Source of the DNA: Firmicutes bacterium HGW-Firmicutes-14
GTDB taxonomy: Bacteria; Bacillota; Thermincolia; Thermincolales; UBA2595
Assembly: GCA_002840275.1 (NCBI GenBank)
Contig: PHAB01000007.1
Span: forward strand, 62,001-126,000
Length of the DNA: 64,000 nucleotides
Reading direction: 5' to 3'
The position numbers and the translations under genes were made by a program. Below, one piece after another: positions 18,285 through 26,330 of the stretch. Numbering within the stretch: the stretch's first letter is position 1; every line of letters starts with the position of its first letter. The notes beneath the pieces were generated by a model, which saw only the letters and a program-made list of their open reading frames with translations, did not search any database and was not told where the DNA came from.

Positions 18285-19769
18285 GTGAGTAAAACAAACG
18301 ATACCAATTATCAGACTGTCATCAGTGTGGGGATTGATATCGGCACAACGACGACTCAGATTGTAGTCAGCCGGATAACAATTAGAAACACAGCACCCGG
18401 TTCATCTGTTCCCCGCATGGAGATTACGGACAAAGAGGTTGTGCACCGGAGTAAGATTTATTTTACACCTCTCAGGGATCACCAAATCATTGATGCCGAT
18501 GCTGTGGCCCAAATTGTCCTCAGGGAATACCGGGAAGCCGGCTTAACCCCGGAACAGGTGGATACCGGAGCAGTTATCGTTACAGGGGAAACAGCGAAAA
18601 AAGAGAATGCCAAAAATATTGTTGAATCCATGGCCGGGCTGGCCGGGGATTTCGTTGTGGCTACCGCAGGTGTGAACCTGGAATCTGTTCTGGCGGGTAA
18701 GGGGTCCGGCGCTGCAGCCCATTCCCGGGAGAAGCACAGTGTTACTCTGAATATTGATATAGGCGGCGGAACATCAAATATCGGAGTTTTTAAAAACGGA
18801 CAGGTAATTGAAACCGCATGTTTAAACATCGGCGGACACCTCATCGAAGTCGAGCGGCAGGGTGACAGGATTACCTATATTAGTGAACCGGCCAGAGCCA
18901 TACTCAGGGAATGCGGGCTGTCCTGGCAGACAGGGGACATGCCTGGCCTGGATGAACTCAAATCTGTGGCCCGGCTGATGGCAAAATGCATTATTGAAAC
19001 CATCACCACAGAGAATGTTTCATCAATCACCGGAGAACTTCTGATGACTCCGCCTCTTAGGCTGGATTACCGTGTGGACAGTATTATGTTTTCAGGCGGA
19101 GTTGCGGACTTCATTTATGGGGATTTCCGGCCGGTTTCCGTATCCCAGGTTTCGGAATATGGGGATATTGGACCACTCCTGGGCTGGGCTGTCAAGGAAG
19201 AGTTATCGGCAGCAGGTATTGTCCCGGAAAAACCCGGAGAAACCATCAGGGCTACGGTAATCGGAGCAGGAGCCCATTCAGTTGATATTAGCGGCAGCAC
19301 AATCACAGTCGATAAAGCGGTATTGCCAATAAGAAATGTTACCGTGGTGTCACCCTTTGTTAAAGGAGTTCCTGAATCACCAGGAGAAATCACTACCGCC
19401 GTGCATAGGGCAGCACAGCGAATAATCTCTGACGGTTCCGCCCAATTTGTGGCTTTCGCCATGGCTGGGCCTGCCGAGGTATCATTTGCAGCTGTTCAGG
19501 AACTGGCCCAGGGCATAGCCCAGGGAGCGGCGGATTTCATCAGCAGGGATAAACCCCTTATCGTGGTGGTAGAAAAGGATTGTGCCAAAATACTCGGTCA
19601 GTGCCTGAAAATTATTCTTGGCGATAAGGGTGAAGTTGTCTGTATTGATCAGATAGTGGTTGGCGAAGGTGACTATATTGATATCGGAAAACCGATCATG
19701 GGCGGCCGGGTGGTGCCTGTAGTGGTAAAAACCCTGGTCTTTGAAAATACCGGAGCAAGGAAAGATTAA
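18285..19769 (+). CDS. eutA: Ethanolamine ammonia-lyase reactivating factor
   Basis: EutA is an ATP-dependent chaperone that swaps damaged cobalamin out of EutBC. It belongs to the actin/Hsp70-like ATPase fold: the phosphate-1 loop GIDIGTTTTQIVVSR is near the start, and the second nucleotide motif LNIDIGGGTSNIGVF lies near residue 165. The length of 494 residues matches the family. The GTG at 18285 is chosen since AGGTGG lies 8 bases upstream. It sits between eutC and eutL. Confidence 0.94.
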   Translation: MSKTNDTNYQTVISVGIDIGTTTTQIVVSRITIRNTAPGSSVPRMEITDKEVVHRSKIYFTPLRDHQIIDADAVAQIVLREYREAGLTPEQVDTGAVIVTGETAKKENAKNIVESMAGLAGDFVVATAGVNLESVLAGKGSGAAAHSREKHSVTLNIDIGGGTSNIGVFKNGQVIETACLNIGGHLIEVERQGDRITYISEPARAILRECGLSWQTGDMPGLDELKSVARLMAKCIIETITTENVSSITGELLMTPPLRLDYRVDSIMFSGGVADFIYGDFRPVSVSQVSEYGDIGPLLGWAVKEELSAAGIVPEKPGETIRATVIGAGAHSVDISGSTITVDKAVLPIRNVTVVSPFVKGVPESPGEITTAVHRAAQRIISDGSAQFVAFAMAGPAEVSFAAVQELAQGIAQGAADFISRDKPLIVVVEKDCAKILGQCLKIILGDKGEVVCIDQIVVGEGDYIDIGKPIMGGRVVPVVVKTLVFENTGARKD

Positions 19770-19789
19770 ACACAAGGAGGTAGAGACTT

Positions 19790-20449
19790 ATGGGAGTTAT
19801 GGATCCCATCAGAGGGAGCATTCTGGCAGTAAAATTTATCCCCAATGTATCCAGGGACCTGGCTGAAAACCTTAAACTCGGACCGGACCAGAGAAGTATC
19901 GGCTTATTCACGTGCAATATTGATGACGTGGGCTATACCGCCCTGGATGAAGCCACAAAAAAGGCTGCCGTTGATGTTGTATATGCGAAGTCTTTTTACT
20001 GCGGAGCGGCCCATGCATCAGGACCACTGTCGGGGGAATTTATCGGCATCCTGGCAGGTCCAGATCCCGCAGAAGTTAAGGCCGGTGTGGCGGCTGCTTC
20101 CCAGTGTATCAGTGATGACGCATGTTTCTATTGGGCTGATGCGGAGGATTCAATTGCCTTTTATGCCCACACCATTTCCCGGACCGGGTCGTATCTTTCA
20201 AAAGAAGCAGGCATTCAGGAAGGTGAATCCCTGGCCTACCTTATCGCTCCTCCCCTGGAGGCTGTTTATGGGGTAGATGCTGCTCTGAAGGCGGCTGATG
20301 TAAGGATGGCGGTCTGGTACGGCCCGCCAAGTGAAACCAACTTTGGCGGCGGGCTGCTGACAGGCTCCCAGAGTGCTTGTAAAGCAGCGGCTGAAGCGTT
20401 CCGTGATACAGTAATTGCCGTAGCCCGCAATCCCAAAGATTTCGAGTAA
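19790..20449 (+). CDS. eutL: Microcompartment shell protein EutL
   Basis: EutL is a trimeric tandem-BMC shell protein with a gated central pore. The sequence has the two circularly permuted BMC repeats and EutL-specific stretches such as IGLFTCNIDDVGYTALDEAT, FYCGAAHASGPLSGEFIGI and VWYGPPSETNFGGGLLTG. The length of 219 residues is usual. AAGGAGG lies 9 bases before the ATG. Confidence 0.95.
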   Translation: MGVMDPIRGSILAVKFIPNVSRDLAENLKLGPDQRSIGLFTCNIDDVGYTALDEATKKAAVDVVYAKSFYCGAAHASGPLSGEFIGILAGPDPAEVKAGVAAASQCISDDACFYWADAEDSIAFYAHTISRTGSYLSKEAGIQEGESLAYLIAPPLEAVYGVDAALKAADVRMAVWYGPPSETNFGGGLLTGSQSACKAAAEAFRDTVIAVARNPKDFE

Positions 20450-20493
20450 CAGTCGCCGGCGGGCGGCATATCTACCGGGGAGGCTTTGCTTTT

Positions 20494-21270
20494 ATGAGAG
20501 TAATAACTGAAGCTGAATTAAGGGACCAGTATAAACAGGCGGAATTCACCTCTTACCGGCTGCCTGCGGGTACCGGATTAACACCGTCGGCACAGCAGTT
20601 CCTCAGTGAACGCAGGATAAAAGTATTAAACGGTGCAACTGACGGACTGGATATGGAACCCAAAACCCGACCTGATGCCAGGGAAAACGGGGAAGCTTAC
20701 TCGGTTCTGGAAACAGGCCAGAAACTGGACGAGAAACCGGAACATCTGACCCATATTCATGGCCGGATTCTGGTTGCCAAGAACCATCCCCGCATCAAAT
20801 TCAGGGGTAAACTGGACCACCTGCAAGCCCTTTTAATCAGTGCAATTATTGATATCGAGGGTTTTGGGTACAGGGAACTGACCCGGGATCTTGGTGAAAT
20901 GCTCGAATACTGCAGGCAGATAATGAGTGCTGAAGTAACAGGAGCGCCGTTGGCTCCTCTGACTTTCCGCGGGTTGTCAAATCTTGAAATCCGGGAGCAT
21001 TCCCATCATCCCCGCAGGCATTATGATGTATCACATATATTCATCCAGCCGGGTCATGGCCGGGTTATGGCCCAGTTAAATCTGCTGCGCACTGAGACGC
21101 GGGAGCTGGAATTAGCGGCAATGGATGCATTTCACGGTCAGCCTGAAGGCATCGAGCGGCCTGAAGGTATGGAGCGGCCTGATATCCTGCAGTCATTGAA
21201 TCGTTTGAGCAGTTTGGTTTATGTCTTCATGCTTCAACTGGTCTCCGGAAGTTATAAGGTTGGCAGCTAA
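20494..21270 (+). CDS. eutT: Cobalamin adenosyltransferase EutT, class without CCxxC
   Basis: EutT makes adenosylcobalamin for EutBC. The N-terminal ~45 residues (ITEAELRDQY, TPSAQQFLSERRIKV) and the C-terminal helices (LLRTETRELELAAMDAF; DILQSLNRLSSLVYVFML) fit the family. The metal-binding CCxxC motif of the Salmonella enzyme is absent. This agrees with the Listeria/Firmicutes class reported not to need a metal. A short internal duplication (EGIERPEGMERPD) lies near residue 220. The ATG at 20494 follows GGGGAGG by 10 bases. The eutJ start codon follows 19 bases after the stop. Confidence 0.88.
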   Translation: MRVITEAELRDQYKQAEFTSYRLPAGTGLTPSAQQFLSERRIKVLNGATDGLDMEPKTRPDARENGEAYSVLETGQKLDEKPEHLTHIHGRILVAKNHPRIKFRGKLDHLQALLISAIIDIEGFGYRELTRDLGEMLEYCRQIMSAEVTGAPLAPLTFRGLSNLEIREHSHHPRRHYDVSHIFIQPGHGRVMAQLNLLRTETRELELAAMDAFHGQPEGIERPEGMERPDILQSLNRLSSLVYVFMLQLVSGSYKVGS

Positions 21271-21289
21271 AGATAGGAGAGAAACAGTG

Positions 21290-22132
21290 ATGGGGAATTT
21301 GGATAAAGTTAATGCCTTCATATCTCTTTTCAATGAAAAGACGGGCTGTCCCAAGCCGGTGGCCAAAGGCAAAAAACTTTATACCGGGGTTGATTTGGGG
21401 ACAGCCTATATTGTCCTTGCGGTGGTAGATGAAGACGGCAATCCTGCAGGCGGCGCTATGAGGTTTGCCCAGGTGGTCAAAGACGGGCTGGTGGTGGATT
21501 ATCTTGGGGCGGTGAACATTGTCAGAGAGCTTAAAACCGCCCTGGAAGAAAGACTTGACCACTGTCTTGACCTTGCTGGTGTGGCCTATCCCCCCGGGAC
21601 TGCCGAGGGTGACCGGCGGGCCATCATTCATGTGGCAGAAGCAGCAGGTGTCGAAGTGAAGACTATAATAGATGAACCTACTGCGGCCAACGAAGTCCTG
21701 AATATCAAAAACGGAGCTGTTGTTGATATTGGGGGAGGGACCACCGGTATTGCTATATTGAAAGAAGGCCGGGTGGTATATGTGGCTGATGAAGCAACCG
21801 GAGGCACCCATTTTAACCTGGTGATTTCCGGGGCTTACAAAATCCCCTTTGAAGAAGCCGAAGAACTTAAGCAGGACCCGGGGAAACAGGGAGAGTTATT
21901 TCCAGTGGTTAAACCCGTAATGCAGAAGGTAGCTTCAATAATAAGCAGACATATTAGGGGATATGATGTGAACACTATTTATCTGGTTGGAGGAACGAGC
22001 TGTTTTAGTGGTATCGAACATGTCGTCCGGGATGAGACCGGAATTACCACCGTAAAACCGGAGAATCCCTTTTTAGTGACTCCGCTGGGTATTGCTTTAA
22101 GTGTTCTCCGAAACGAGGAGGGGATCAGGTGA
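21290..22132 (+). CDS. eutJ: EutJ, Hsp70-like chaperone of the microcompartment
   Basis: EutJ is an Hsp70/actin-fold protein found in ethanolamine loci; its exact role is unproven. The product shows the ATPase motifs YTGVDLGTAYIVLAVVDEDG near residue 25 and AVVDIGGGTTGIAI near residue 145, plus IIDEPTAANEVL and YLVGGTSCFSGIE. The length of 280 residues is usual. The start is ATG 21290 (AGGAGA upstream), with GTG 21287 as an alternative. Its stop overlaps the GTG of the next gene (GTGA). Confidence 0.92.
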   Translation: MGNLDKVNAFISLFNEKTGCPKPVAKGKKLYTGVDLGTAYIVLAVVDEDGNPAGGAMRFAQVVKDGLVVDYLGAVNIVRELKTALEERLDHCLDLAGVAYPPGTAEGDRRAIIHVAEAAGVEVKTIIDEPTAANEVLNIKNGAVVDIGGGTTGIAILKEGRVVYVADEATGGTHFNLVISGAYKIPFEEAEELKQDPGKQGELFPVVKPVMQKVASIISRHIRGYDVNTIYLVGGTSCFSGIEHVVRDETGITTVKPENPFLVTPLGIALSVLRNEEGIR

Positions 22133-22419
22133 AAATAGAGTTTATTAAATCCCCGTCTCCCGCAACCATGGCTATTCTGGCCAGACGCAGCACCAACAGG
22201 GAAATTACCGGCTCCCGTAAGACCGGGTCTGTTGGACTGGTACAGGGTTCCCTGGCAGAAATGATATCTGCTGCCGATGTAGCTGAGAAGGCGGCTACGG
22301 TTGAAGTGGAAGAGATTATGGGCATGTGTCCACAGCATATGGCTATGATTGCGATTTACGGTGATATTGCTGCTGTAGAGTGTTCTTTAAAGGCTATTTC
22401 AGAGAAATTTAATGACTGA
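22129..22419 (+). CDS. BMC-domain shell protein, EutS/PduU-like
   Basis: A single BMC domain of 96 residues (VGLVQGSLAEMISAADVAEKAATVEVEEI, then MIAIYGDIAAVECSLKAI) follows an N-terminal strand stretch (IEFIKSPSPATMAILARR). In EutS and PduU a similar N-terminal extension arises from circular permutation and forms a small beta barrel over the pore. I therefore place it with the permuted BMC-H shell proteins; the detailed subfamily is inference. It is translationally coupled to eutJ. Confidence 0.8.
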   Translation: MKIEFIKSPSPATMAILARRSTNREITGSRKTGSVGLVQGSLAEMISAADVAEKAATVEVEEIMGMCPQHMAMIAIYGDIAAVECSLKAISEKFND

Positions 22420-22463
22420 CCGCCATTACAGAGGAAAACGGTTATGAGTAGTGGGGTGATGAA

Positions 22464-22742
22464 ATGATTATCGGAAAAGTAATAAACAGCATATGGTCAA
22501 CCCGAAAAGTTGATGCCCTGACAGGAGTCAAACTGACAGTGGTCCAGACTATGGACAGACCCCAGGGACGGACAATCGTGGCTGCTGATTTTGTCGGGGC
22601 AGGAATCGGTGAGCGGGTACTGATTACCCAGGGCGGTTCCGCCAGGCGGATGAAGGGTATGGAAAACGCACCTGTTGATGCAGTAATTGTGGGAATTATA
22701 GATGAGTCCCAGGAGCACCTGGATGAAGAGGTGTCTGAATGA
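22464..22742 (+). CDS. eutN: Microcompartment vertex protein EutN
   Basis: EutN/CcmL-family proteins form pentamers that cap the vertices of the shell. The 92-residue product has the family signature: MIIGKVINSIWSTRKVDALTGVKL at the start, DFVGAGIGERVLITQGGSAR in the middle and VDAVIVGIIDE near the end. The stop overlaps the next start (ATGA), so pduS is coupled. Confidence 0.94.
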   Translation: MIIGKVINSIWSTRKVDALTGVKLTVVQTMDRPQGRTIVAADFVGAGIGERVLITQGGSARRMKGMENAPVDAVIVGIIDESQEHLDEEVSE

Positions 22743-24079
22743 ACTCTGAGACAGTGAATGCAGTCATGCAGGCAGGGGTTGTGGGAGCCGGGGGAGCCGG
22801 ATTTCCCACCCATGTGAAGATATCCGCAGAAGTTGATATAGTCATTGTAAACGGGGCTGAATGTGAGCCCCTGCTCAGGGTAGACCAGCAGCTGATGGTC
22901 ACAGAGGCCGAGAGGGTAATACAGGGCCTTGAAGCAGTAATGGAGGCCACAGGCGCCGTCACCGGCATTATAGCACTTAAGTCGAAATACATGGAAGCCT
23001 GTGACACCCTGGAACAGCTGACCAAAGGTAAGCCTGTCAGGCTGTTCAGGCTGGAAGACTTTTTTCCGGCCGGGGACGAACAGGTAATGGTATATGAAGT
23101 TGCGGGAAGAGTGGTTCCCGAGGGGGGGCTCCCCCTGATGGCCGGGTGTGTGGTGACAAATGTAGAGACCATGCTCAATGTGGCCAATGCCCTGGCCGGG
23201 ATTCCGGTGACTGATACCTATGTAACCATAACCGGTGAAGTCAAAAACCCGGTAACTGTGAAACTGCCCCTGGGGACACCGGTTATCGAGGCTCTTGCCC
23301 TGGCAGGGGTAACGAAAACCGGCGCTGTCAGGGTCATAGACGGCGGCCCCATGATGGGGCAGGTCTTAAAAGATCTCACAGTACCGGTCACCAAGGTGAC
23401 TAAAGGCCTGATAGTATTGCCCGAAGAACACCACCTGGTACAGAACAAAACCCTGACCATGGAATATATTATCAGGCGTTCCAAGTCGACCTGTATCCAG
23501 TGCCGGATGTGTTCAGACATGTGTCCGCGTAACCTCTTGGGCCACCGGATATCACCACACCTGATCATGAGAGGCCTGAACCATATGACCGGTGACAGTG
23601 ACATTATGAAAACAGCCCTCTTGTGCTGTGAATGCGGGGTGTGTGAACTGTATGCATGTCCCATGCTCCTGTCCCCGAAACAGGTTAACAGTGAAATAAA
23701 AAAAGAGTTAACAAAGAATGGTATTAAGTTCAGTTCCAGAGATCAGCAGCAGCCGGCAGCGGCGGAACGGGAGTACCGCAAGATACCGTCCAAACGCCTT
23801 ATAGCCAGGCTGGGGCTGACCCGGTATGATGTGCCTGCCGGAATTTCTGAAGAGGCCTATTGCCCGGACAGAGTATATATCCCTCTCAGGCAGCACATTG
23901 GCGCTCCGGCTGTCCCAACCGTAAAGGAAGGGCAGCAGGTAGAGAAAGGTGACCTTATTGCCGCCATCCCTAAAAACGCCCTGGGAGCCAATCTACATGC
24001 CAGTGTAAAGGGAACTGTAAAAAAAATAGGTCAATTTATAGAAATTGCAGCAGAAGGGGAAAGAGGTGGTCAATATTGA
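22739..24079 (+). CDS. pduS: PduS-like Fe-S flavoprotein (RnfC-like corrin reductase)
   Basis: PduS is an RnfC-like flavoprotein with two [4Fe-4S] clusters, reported to reduce cobalamin and proposed to pass electrons across the shell. Visible are the N-terminal GVVGAGGAGFPTHVK and VNGAECEPLL segments (FMN/NADH region), a SLBB-like stretch around residues 160-230, two cluster-binding motifs (CIQCRMCSDMCP and CCECGVCELYACP) and a C-terminal barrel-sandwich domain (LRQHIGAPAVPTVKEGQQVEKGD). The length of 446 residues is usual. It overlaps eutN and the next gene (TTGA), so the three are coupled. Confidence 0.92.
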   Translation: MNSETVNAVMQAGVVGAGGAGFPTHVKISAEVDIVIVNGAECEPLLRVDQQLMVTEAERVIQGLEAVMEATGAVTGIIALKSKYMEACDTLEQLTKGKPVRLFRLEDFFPAGDEQVMVYEVAGRVVPEGGLPLMAGCVVTNVETMLNVANALAGIPVTDTYVTITGEVKNPVTVKLPLGTPVIEALALAGVTKTGAVRVIDGGPMMGQVLKDLTVPVTKVTKGLIVLPEEHHLVQNKTLTMEYIIRRSKSTCIQCRMCSDMCPRNLLGHRISPHLIMRGLNHMTGDSDIMKTALLCCECGVCELYACPMLLSPKQVNSEIKKELTKNGIKFSSRDQQQPAAAEREYRKIPSKRLIARLGLTRYDVPAGISEEAYCPDRVYIPLRQHIGAPAVPTVKEGQQVEKGDLIAAIPKNALGANLHASVKGTVKKIGQFIEIAAEGERGGQY

Positions 24080-24624
24080 ACCGGGCCATTGGTGTAGTGG
24101 AGTTTAACAGTATAGCCAAAGGCATTGAAGCAGCTGATTACATGCTGAAAGCGGCCCGGGTAGAGGCCCTGTTCTGTCGCACAGTATGTCCCGGAAAATT
24201 TGTAACCATGGTCGGAGGAGATGTTGCTGCAGTGGAAAGCGCTGTCAGAACAGGAGTGGAACAGGGGTCTCAGGCAGTGGTGGACCGGTTTGTCCTGCCC
24301 AGTGTCCATGAATCAGTATTCAGGGCCATTACCGGGGTAACCCCGGTAACTGAGATGAAATCACTGGGCATCATTGAAACCTTTTCCCTGTCTTCGGTAA
24401 TAGTAGCAGCCGATATAGCAGTGAAGGCGGCAGAAGTGGAACTGCTGGAAATACGTCTGGGCCTGGCCATAGGCGGGAAGGCATTTGTAATGCTGAATGG
24501 AGATGTGGGTGCAGTAAAGGCTGCCGTGACGGCCGGCGCCGGCAGTGCCGCAGAAAAAGGGCTGCTGGTCAGCCAAGTTGTGATCCCGTCTCCCAGTAAA
24601 GATTTAATAACACAGTTGTTATAG
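24076..24624 (+). CDS. pduT: PduT-like tandem-BMC shell protein with Fe-S motif
   Basis: PduT forms a trimeric shell tile that holds a [4Fe-4S] cluster at its pore and binds PduS. The two BMC domains are clear (GVVEFNSIAKGIEAADYMLKA and LGIIETFSLSSVIVAADIAVKAA). The first contains CRTVCPGKF, matching the Cys-Pro-Gly-Lys-Phe context of the cluster ligand in PduT. The length of 182 residues is usual. The TTG start overlaps the pduS stop. Together with PduS it suggests an electron route through the shell. Confidence 0.93.
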   Translation: MNRAIGVVEFNSIAKGIEAADYMLKAARVEALFCRTVCPGKFVTMVGGDVAAVESAVRTGVEQGSQAVVDRFVLPSVHESVFRAITGVTPVTEMKSLGIIETFSLSSVIVAADIAVKAAEVELLEIRLGLAIGGKAFVMLNGDVGAVKAAVTAGAGSAAEKGLLVSQVVIPSPSKDLITQLL

Positions 24625-24658
24625 GGTTTTGAAATGAATTACAGGGGGAGGTGAAAAG

Positions 24659-25348
24659 GTGAAAAAACTGATAACCACTGCAGATGTCAGGAGTCTTTTA
24701 GGCTCAGGGCAGAAAACCATCCAGGTGGAACCGGGGACCATCATTACACCGGCGGCCAGGGATATGGCGTCAGAATTGGGAGTCAGTCTGCAGACAGGGC
24801 CTCCAAATGATATGAGTAAACAGGCCGGGGCTGCAGCAGGAACATCACCCGGGAATGCAGCCGGGGCAGCAAAACTTAATGAAATTTCCCCTGCACTGAT
24901 AGCACAGATTGTCAAAGAAGTAGTTGCTTCAATGACGGGACCGGCCCAGGCCCGGGAACCGGAGATTGTCAAGGAAGAGGACCCGAGCGGTGTTCGCCTG
25001 GTAAAAGGCCAAACGGTCAATTGTGACCCCTTTAACACCGGAAATCCCAGGGACAAAGTAGGGATAAGGGAAATCCTGACCCTAAAAGAGAGTCCCAGCA
25101 TGTGCCCTGGTTTTATGACGGTGGAAGACTCCGCTTTTTCCTGGGATTTAACCTATGATGAAGTTGATTATGTTGTCGAGGGAACCCTGGATATCATCGT
25201 GAATGGCAAGACTTATCGCGGTAAAGCCGGAGACGTATTCTACATCCCCCGTAACACCACAGTTACTTTCAGTTCACCTGATAAAGCCAAATTCTTTTTT
25301 GTAACCTATCCTGCTAACTGGGCAGAACTGTCCAATTACCAAAAATAA
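24659..25348 (+). CDS. eutQ: EutQ cupin protein
   Basis: EutQ carries a C-terminal cupin fold; a minor acetate-kinase activity has been reported in Salmonella. The cupin lies in residues ~120-225 (EVDYVVEGTLDIIVNGKTYRGKAGDVFYIPRNTTV). The first 45 residues (ITTADVRSLLGSG, TPAARDMASELGV) resemble the N-terminus of EutT in this operon, then comes an Ala/Gly-rich linker and an amphipathic helix (ISPALIAQIVKEVVASM) like an encapsulation peptide. The GTG at 24659 follows GGGGAGGTG. AckA downstream is a full acetate kinase. Confidence 0.92.
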   Translation: MKKLITTADVRSLLGSGQKTIQVEPGTIITPAARDMASELGVSLQTGPPNDMSKQAGAAAGTSPGNAAGAAKLNEISPALIAQIVKEVVASMTGPAQAREPEIVKEEDPSGVRLVKGQTVNCDPFNTGNPRDKVGIREILTLKESPSMCPGFMTVEDSAFSWDLTYDEVDYVVEGTLDIIVNGKTYRGKAGDVFYIPRNTTVTFSSPDKAKFFFVTYPANWAELSNYQK

Positions 25349-25391
25349 AAAAACAAAAAATATGAGCTTTTAAAATTAAGGAGGTATTCAT

Positions 25392-25664
25392 ATGAATAAC
25401 GCATTAGGTCTGATTGAAACCAAGGGTCTGGTTGGAGCTATTGAAGCAGCAGATGCTATGGTAAAGGCTGCCAATGTAACATTGGTAGGCAAGGAACATG
25501 TCGGCGGCGGGCTGGTTACCGTAATGGTCCGCGGCGATGTAGGAGCCGTTAAGGCCGCAACTGATGCCGGTGCCGCAGCAGCCCAGCGGGTCGGAGAACT
25601 CATTTCAGTTCATGTTATTCCGAGACCCCATGGTGATGTAGAACTTATCCTGCCCTCCAAGTAA
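25392..25664 (+). CDS. eutM: Major hexameric shell protein EutM/PduA-like
   Basis: This 90-residue BMC-H protein is the standard hexagonal tile: [25 protein letters not shown], then [25 protein letters not shown] and the end [13 protein letters not shown]. The pore loop includes Lys-Glu-His-Val-Gly-Gly-Gly. AAGGAGG lies 8 bases before the ATG. A second single-BMC gene follows 55 bases later. Confidence 0.96.
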   Translation: MNNALGLIETKGLVGAIEAADAMVKAANVTLVGKEHVGGGLVTVMVRGDVGAVKAATDAGAAAAQRVGELISVHVIPRPHGDVELILPSK

Positions 25665-25718
25665 TTTGCTGAATAAAAGCAGTTAGATTAACGGGAGTGG
25701 TTAATGGGAGTGGTTTAG

Positions 25719-26276
25719 ATGAAACAGCAGGCATTGGGATTAATTGAGACCCACGGTCTGGTTGCTGCCATTGAAGCGGCGGATGCTGCCCTTAAAACAG
25801 CGGCAGTGGAACTGATAAACTATCAAAAGGTGACAGGCGGGCTCCTGACCATAGCATTAACCGGTGAGGTAGCAGCCGTGCAGGCCGCAGTAGCGGCCGG
25901 CAGCGCGGCTGCTGCCAAAGTGGGAATCCTGGTCAGCCAGCATGTTATTCCCCGGCCCATGGCTGACATAGAACTCTTGATAAAGACCCGGAAGAAAAGT
26001 CCGGGTCCGGCAGACCCAAGTCCGGCAGGTCCGGGAGGGCCCGGACAGGCACCGGTGTCCCCCGGGAATGACGGGGAAACGGGAACAAAGGTGCCTTCTG
26101 GAACAGATGGGGAAAAAGTGAAGGACCTTCAGGAGCAGCTGGCCGGTCTGGGTGTTGAGGAACTGCGCCGGCTGGCGCGGAAAACCCCAGGGATTGCTAT
26201 CAAGGGCAGGCAGATATCCAGGGCAAACAAGGAAGTATTGATAAAAGAGATATTAAGAGCAAAAAGTTCACAGTAA
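25719..26276 (+). CDS. BMC-H shell protein with C-terminal Rho_N/SAP-like extension (EutK-like)
   Basis: Residues 1-88 are a BMC-H domain closely resembling the preceding gene (LGLIETHGLVAAIEAADAALKTAAVELI; IPRPMADIELLI). A Pro/Gly-rich linker of ~40 residues follows, then a helical module (LQEQLAGLGVEELRRLARKTPGI; NKEVLIKEILRAK) resembling Rho N-terminal/SAP-type domains. EutK of Salmonella also joins a BMC domain to a nucleic-acid-like helical domain but of another kind. The tail should face one side of the shell; a nucleic-acid or scaffold role is inference. Confidence 0.85.
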   Translation: MKQQALGLIETHGLVAAIEAADAALKTAAVELINYQKVTGGLLTIALTGEVAAVQAAVAAGSAAAAKVGILVSQHVIPRPMADIELLIKTRKKSPGPADPSPAGPGGPGQAPVSPGNDGETGTKVPSGTDGEKVKDLQEQLAGLGVEELRRLARKTPGIAIKGRQISRANKEVLIKEILRAKSSQ

Positions 26277-26330
26277 TAAGCAGCAATAACCGGTTAACCA
26301 GATTAATGCCCAAAAGGGGTGAAAAACTGA

